A stretch of DNA of 6,379 bases from Actinomycetota bacterium (GTDB lineage Bacteria; Actinomycetota; Thermoleophilia; Gaiellales; Gaiellaceae). The stretch spans positions 1-6,379 of the forward strand of contig JAFALP010000134.1 of assembly GCA_019234175.1 (NCBI GenBank), in the 5' to 3' direction. The first letter of the stretch is position 1. Every line of letters starts with the position of its first letter. This document shows positions 4,847-6,379 of this stretch, one piece after another. The position numbers were made by a program, and so were the translations under genes. The notes beneath the pieces are model-generated. The model searched no databases. It had not been told where the DNA came from and saw only the letters and a program-made list of their open reading frames with translations.

Positions 4847-5373
4847 GCCTTGGCCGCCGTGCCGGTCCCGAGCCGGCGCAGGTGGGCGATGCCCGCACGC
4901 AGGAGCGCGAGCGTGCCGAATCGGTTCCCGTGCACGGAGGTCGCGTCGGACGCGGTCACGGCCTGCACGAGGACGTTGCCGACCACGGCCGCCGCGTCCG
5001 TGAGCCCGCGGCCGTTCAGCGAGCCCTCCAGCACCTGGCTGTCGCGCACGCCGGCGACGACGCCGACGATGTGCGTGTCGCGCGGGAGCGCCGGGTGGCG
5101 GAGGTCGGCGAGCGCGGCGGCGTGCGTCGGGAACACGTCCCACGCGATCGCGTCCTCCGGGTCGGGCCCGGCGACGGCGGCGGCCACGCGGCCGACGACG
5201 TGGTAGCGCCTGCCGTTCGCGCTCACGTCGAGGACGCCGGTGCGGGCGGACGTGAAGCCGAACTCGGCCGGGAGCTCCGAGGGCAGGAACGGCGCGTTCA
5301 GGAGCTCCGACAGCGTGCGCTGCGGTGACGCGGCGAGGGCCGCAGAGGCGAGAATCGCTGGCAATCCGGTCAT
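4843..5373 (-). CDS. Uncharacterised protein, possibly exported
   Basis: I do not recognise this gene. The 176-residue product begins with a hydrophobic, alanine-rich segment (about 3-17, PAILASAALAAS) that has an A-x-A-like site but no basic residue before it, so export is possible but weakly supported. The rest reads like a folded domain. LPSELPAEFGF (30-40) is followed by strand-like stretches (HVVGRVAAAVAG 58-69; HIVGVVAGV 101-109), a segment AIAWDVFPTHAAALADL (75-91) and a helical, basic C-terminus. Small exported actinobacterial domains sometimes show similar LP.[GE]F and F...A.A patterns; that link is tentative. ATG at 5373 is chosen over an in-frame GTG at 5385 because GGAGGT lies about 10 bases upstream of the ATG and overlaps the GTG. 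The gene runs against the whole rsmG-parA axis, with almost no non-coding DNA on either side. Codon positions look GC-biased like its neighbours, which argues for a real resident gene. Confidence 0.72.
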   Translation of the reverse strand: MTGLPAILASAALAASPQRTLSELLNAPFLPSELPAEFGFTSARTGVLDVSANGRRYHVVGRVAAAVAGPDPEDAIAWDVFPTHAAALADLRHPALPRDTHIVGVVAGVRDSQVLEGSLNGRGLTDAAAVVGNVLVQAVTASDATSVHGNRFGTLALLRAGIAHLRRLGTGTAAKA

Positions 5374-5419
5374 TCCGCAGCCCACCTCCCCTGTCCGGGG
5401 CTGCAGCGAGAATGCCCGT
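5374..5419. promoter_or_regulatory. Short divergent gap between the unknown gene and parA
   Basis: Only 46 bases separate the divergent starts. On the minus strand GGAGGT (about 5384-5389) serves the unknown gene. On the plus side only weak purines (GCGAGA, about 5407-5412) precede parA. CCCC and GGGG arms (5388-5391 and 5397-5400) flank 5 bases. No clear -10/-35 pair was found, so any parA promoter may reach into the unknown gene. parA transcription cannot simply read through from rsmG without crossing the antisense gene. Confidence 0.4.
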
Positions 5420-6155
<736 letters not shown>

Positions 6156-6172
<17 letters not shown>

Positions 6173-6379
6173 ACGAGGGCTCGGCCGCGGCCTCGAGGTG
6201 CTCGTGGGCGGGCTCGATCCCGGCTCGCCCGAGCTGATCGAGCTGTCGGTGGACGCCATCCACCCCAACCCGCGCCAGCCGCGCAAGCGCTTCGACGGCG
6301 AGGCCGGGTCCGGGCTCGCCGAGTCGGTGCGCGCGCAGGGGATCATCCAGCCGCTGCTCGTTCGGCCGCGCACGGCCGG
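6156..6379 (+). CDS. parB: Chromosome-partitioning protein ParB, 5' part only
   Basis: ParB is a parS-binding CTPase clamp that spreads around the origin and stimulates ParA. The first 74 codons are present and the gene runs off the right edge. The N-terminus has the ParA-contacting motif RRGLGRGLEVL (6-16). Then comes the start of the ParB/Srx domain: IELSVDAIHPNPRQPRKRFD (28-47), LAESVRAQGIIQPLLVR (54-70). The start is proposed at TTG 6156: there is no in-frame ATG or GTG before the conserved N-terminal motif, and the first in-frame GTG (6198) would delete most of it. The gene thus overlaps parA by 17 bases in another frame, implying coupled translation. The DNA-binding helix-turn-helix and dimer domain lie outside the window. 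Confidence 0.93.

Noticed and set aside
5383..5385. GTG at 5385 as the start of the unknown minus-strand gene
   Set aside because: It overlaps the GGAGGT sequence that fits the ATG at 5373, and it has no better ribosome binding site of its own.

Overview
This is the replication-origin neighbourhood of a high-GC bacterial chromosome. The core replication, translation, membrane-insertion and segregation genes lie in the order dnaN-dnaA | rpmH-rnpA-yidD-yidC-jag-rsmG | parA-parB. The very high GC content, the GTG and TTG starts, the short five-helix type YidC and the protein sequences suggest an Actinomycetota member, perhaps a deep-branching class such as Thermoleophilia. That placement is an inference made without any database search.

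Left part (1-1772, minus strand): the 5' part of dnaN (sliding clamp) runs off the left edge and lies downstream of a complete dnaA. The 128-base dnaA-dnaN gap (259-386) carries the most interesting non-coding signal. On the dnaN-sense strand, two abutting DnaA-box-like 9-mers are followed by a short GC spacer and a run of CTA-type trinucleotides. This matches the basal origin unwinding layout (DnaA boxes, GC cluster, DnaA-trio) described in Bacillus subtilis. The 264-base gap between dnaA and rpmH (1773-2036) holds a second set of DnaA boxes, one a perfect TTGTCCACA, together with the probable divergent promoters of dnaA and rpmH. The origin may therefore be bipartite.

Middle part (2037-4846, plus strand): rpmH (ribosomal protein L34), rnpA (RNase P protein), yidD, yidC (membrane insertase), jag/khpB (RNA-binding protein) and rsmG (16S rRNA methyltransferase) form one tightly packed, probably co-transcribed cluster. 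Three junctions are ATGA stop/start overlaps. The N-terminus of rsmG is problematic: family-like sequence continues upstream of the first ATG with no standard start codon.

Right part (4843-6379): an unrecognised minus-strand gene, with a possible weak export signal, converges on rsmG so closely that the two stop codons share one CTAG palindrome. It diverges from parA across only 46 bases. parA (Soj-type ATPase) overlaps the start of parB, which probably uses a TTG codon and is cut by the right edge. No parS site was found by eye. Apart from the unknown gene and the fine structure of the two origin gaps, this is a conventional housekeeping region; no mobile element, CRISPR array or RNA gene was seen.
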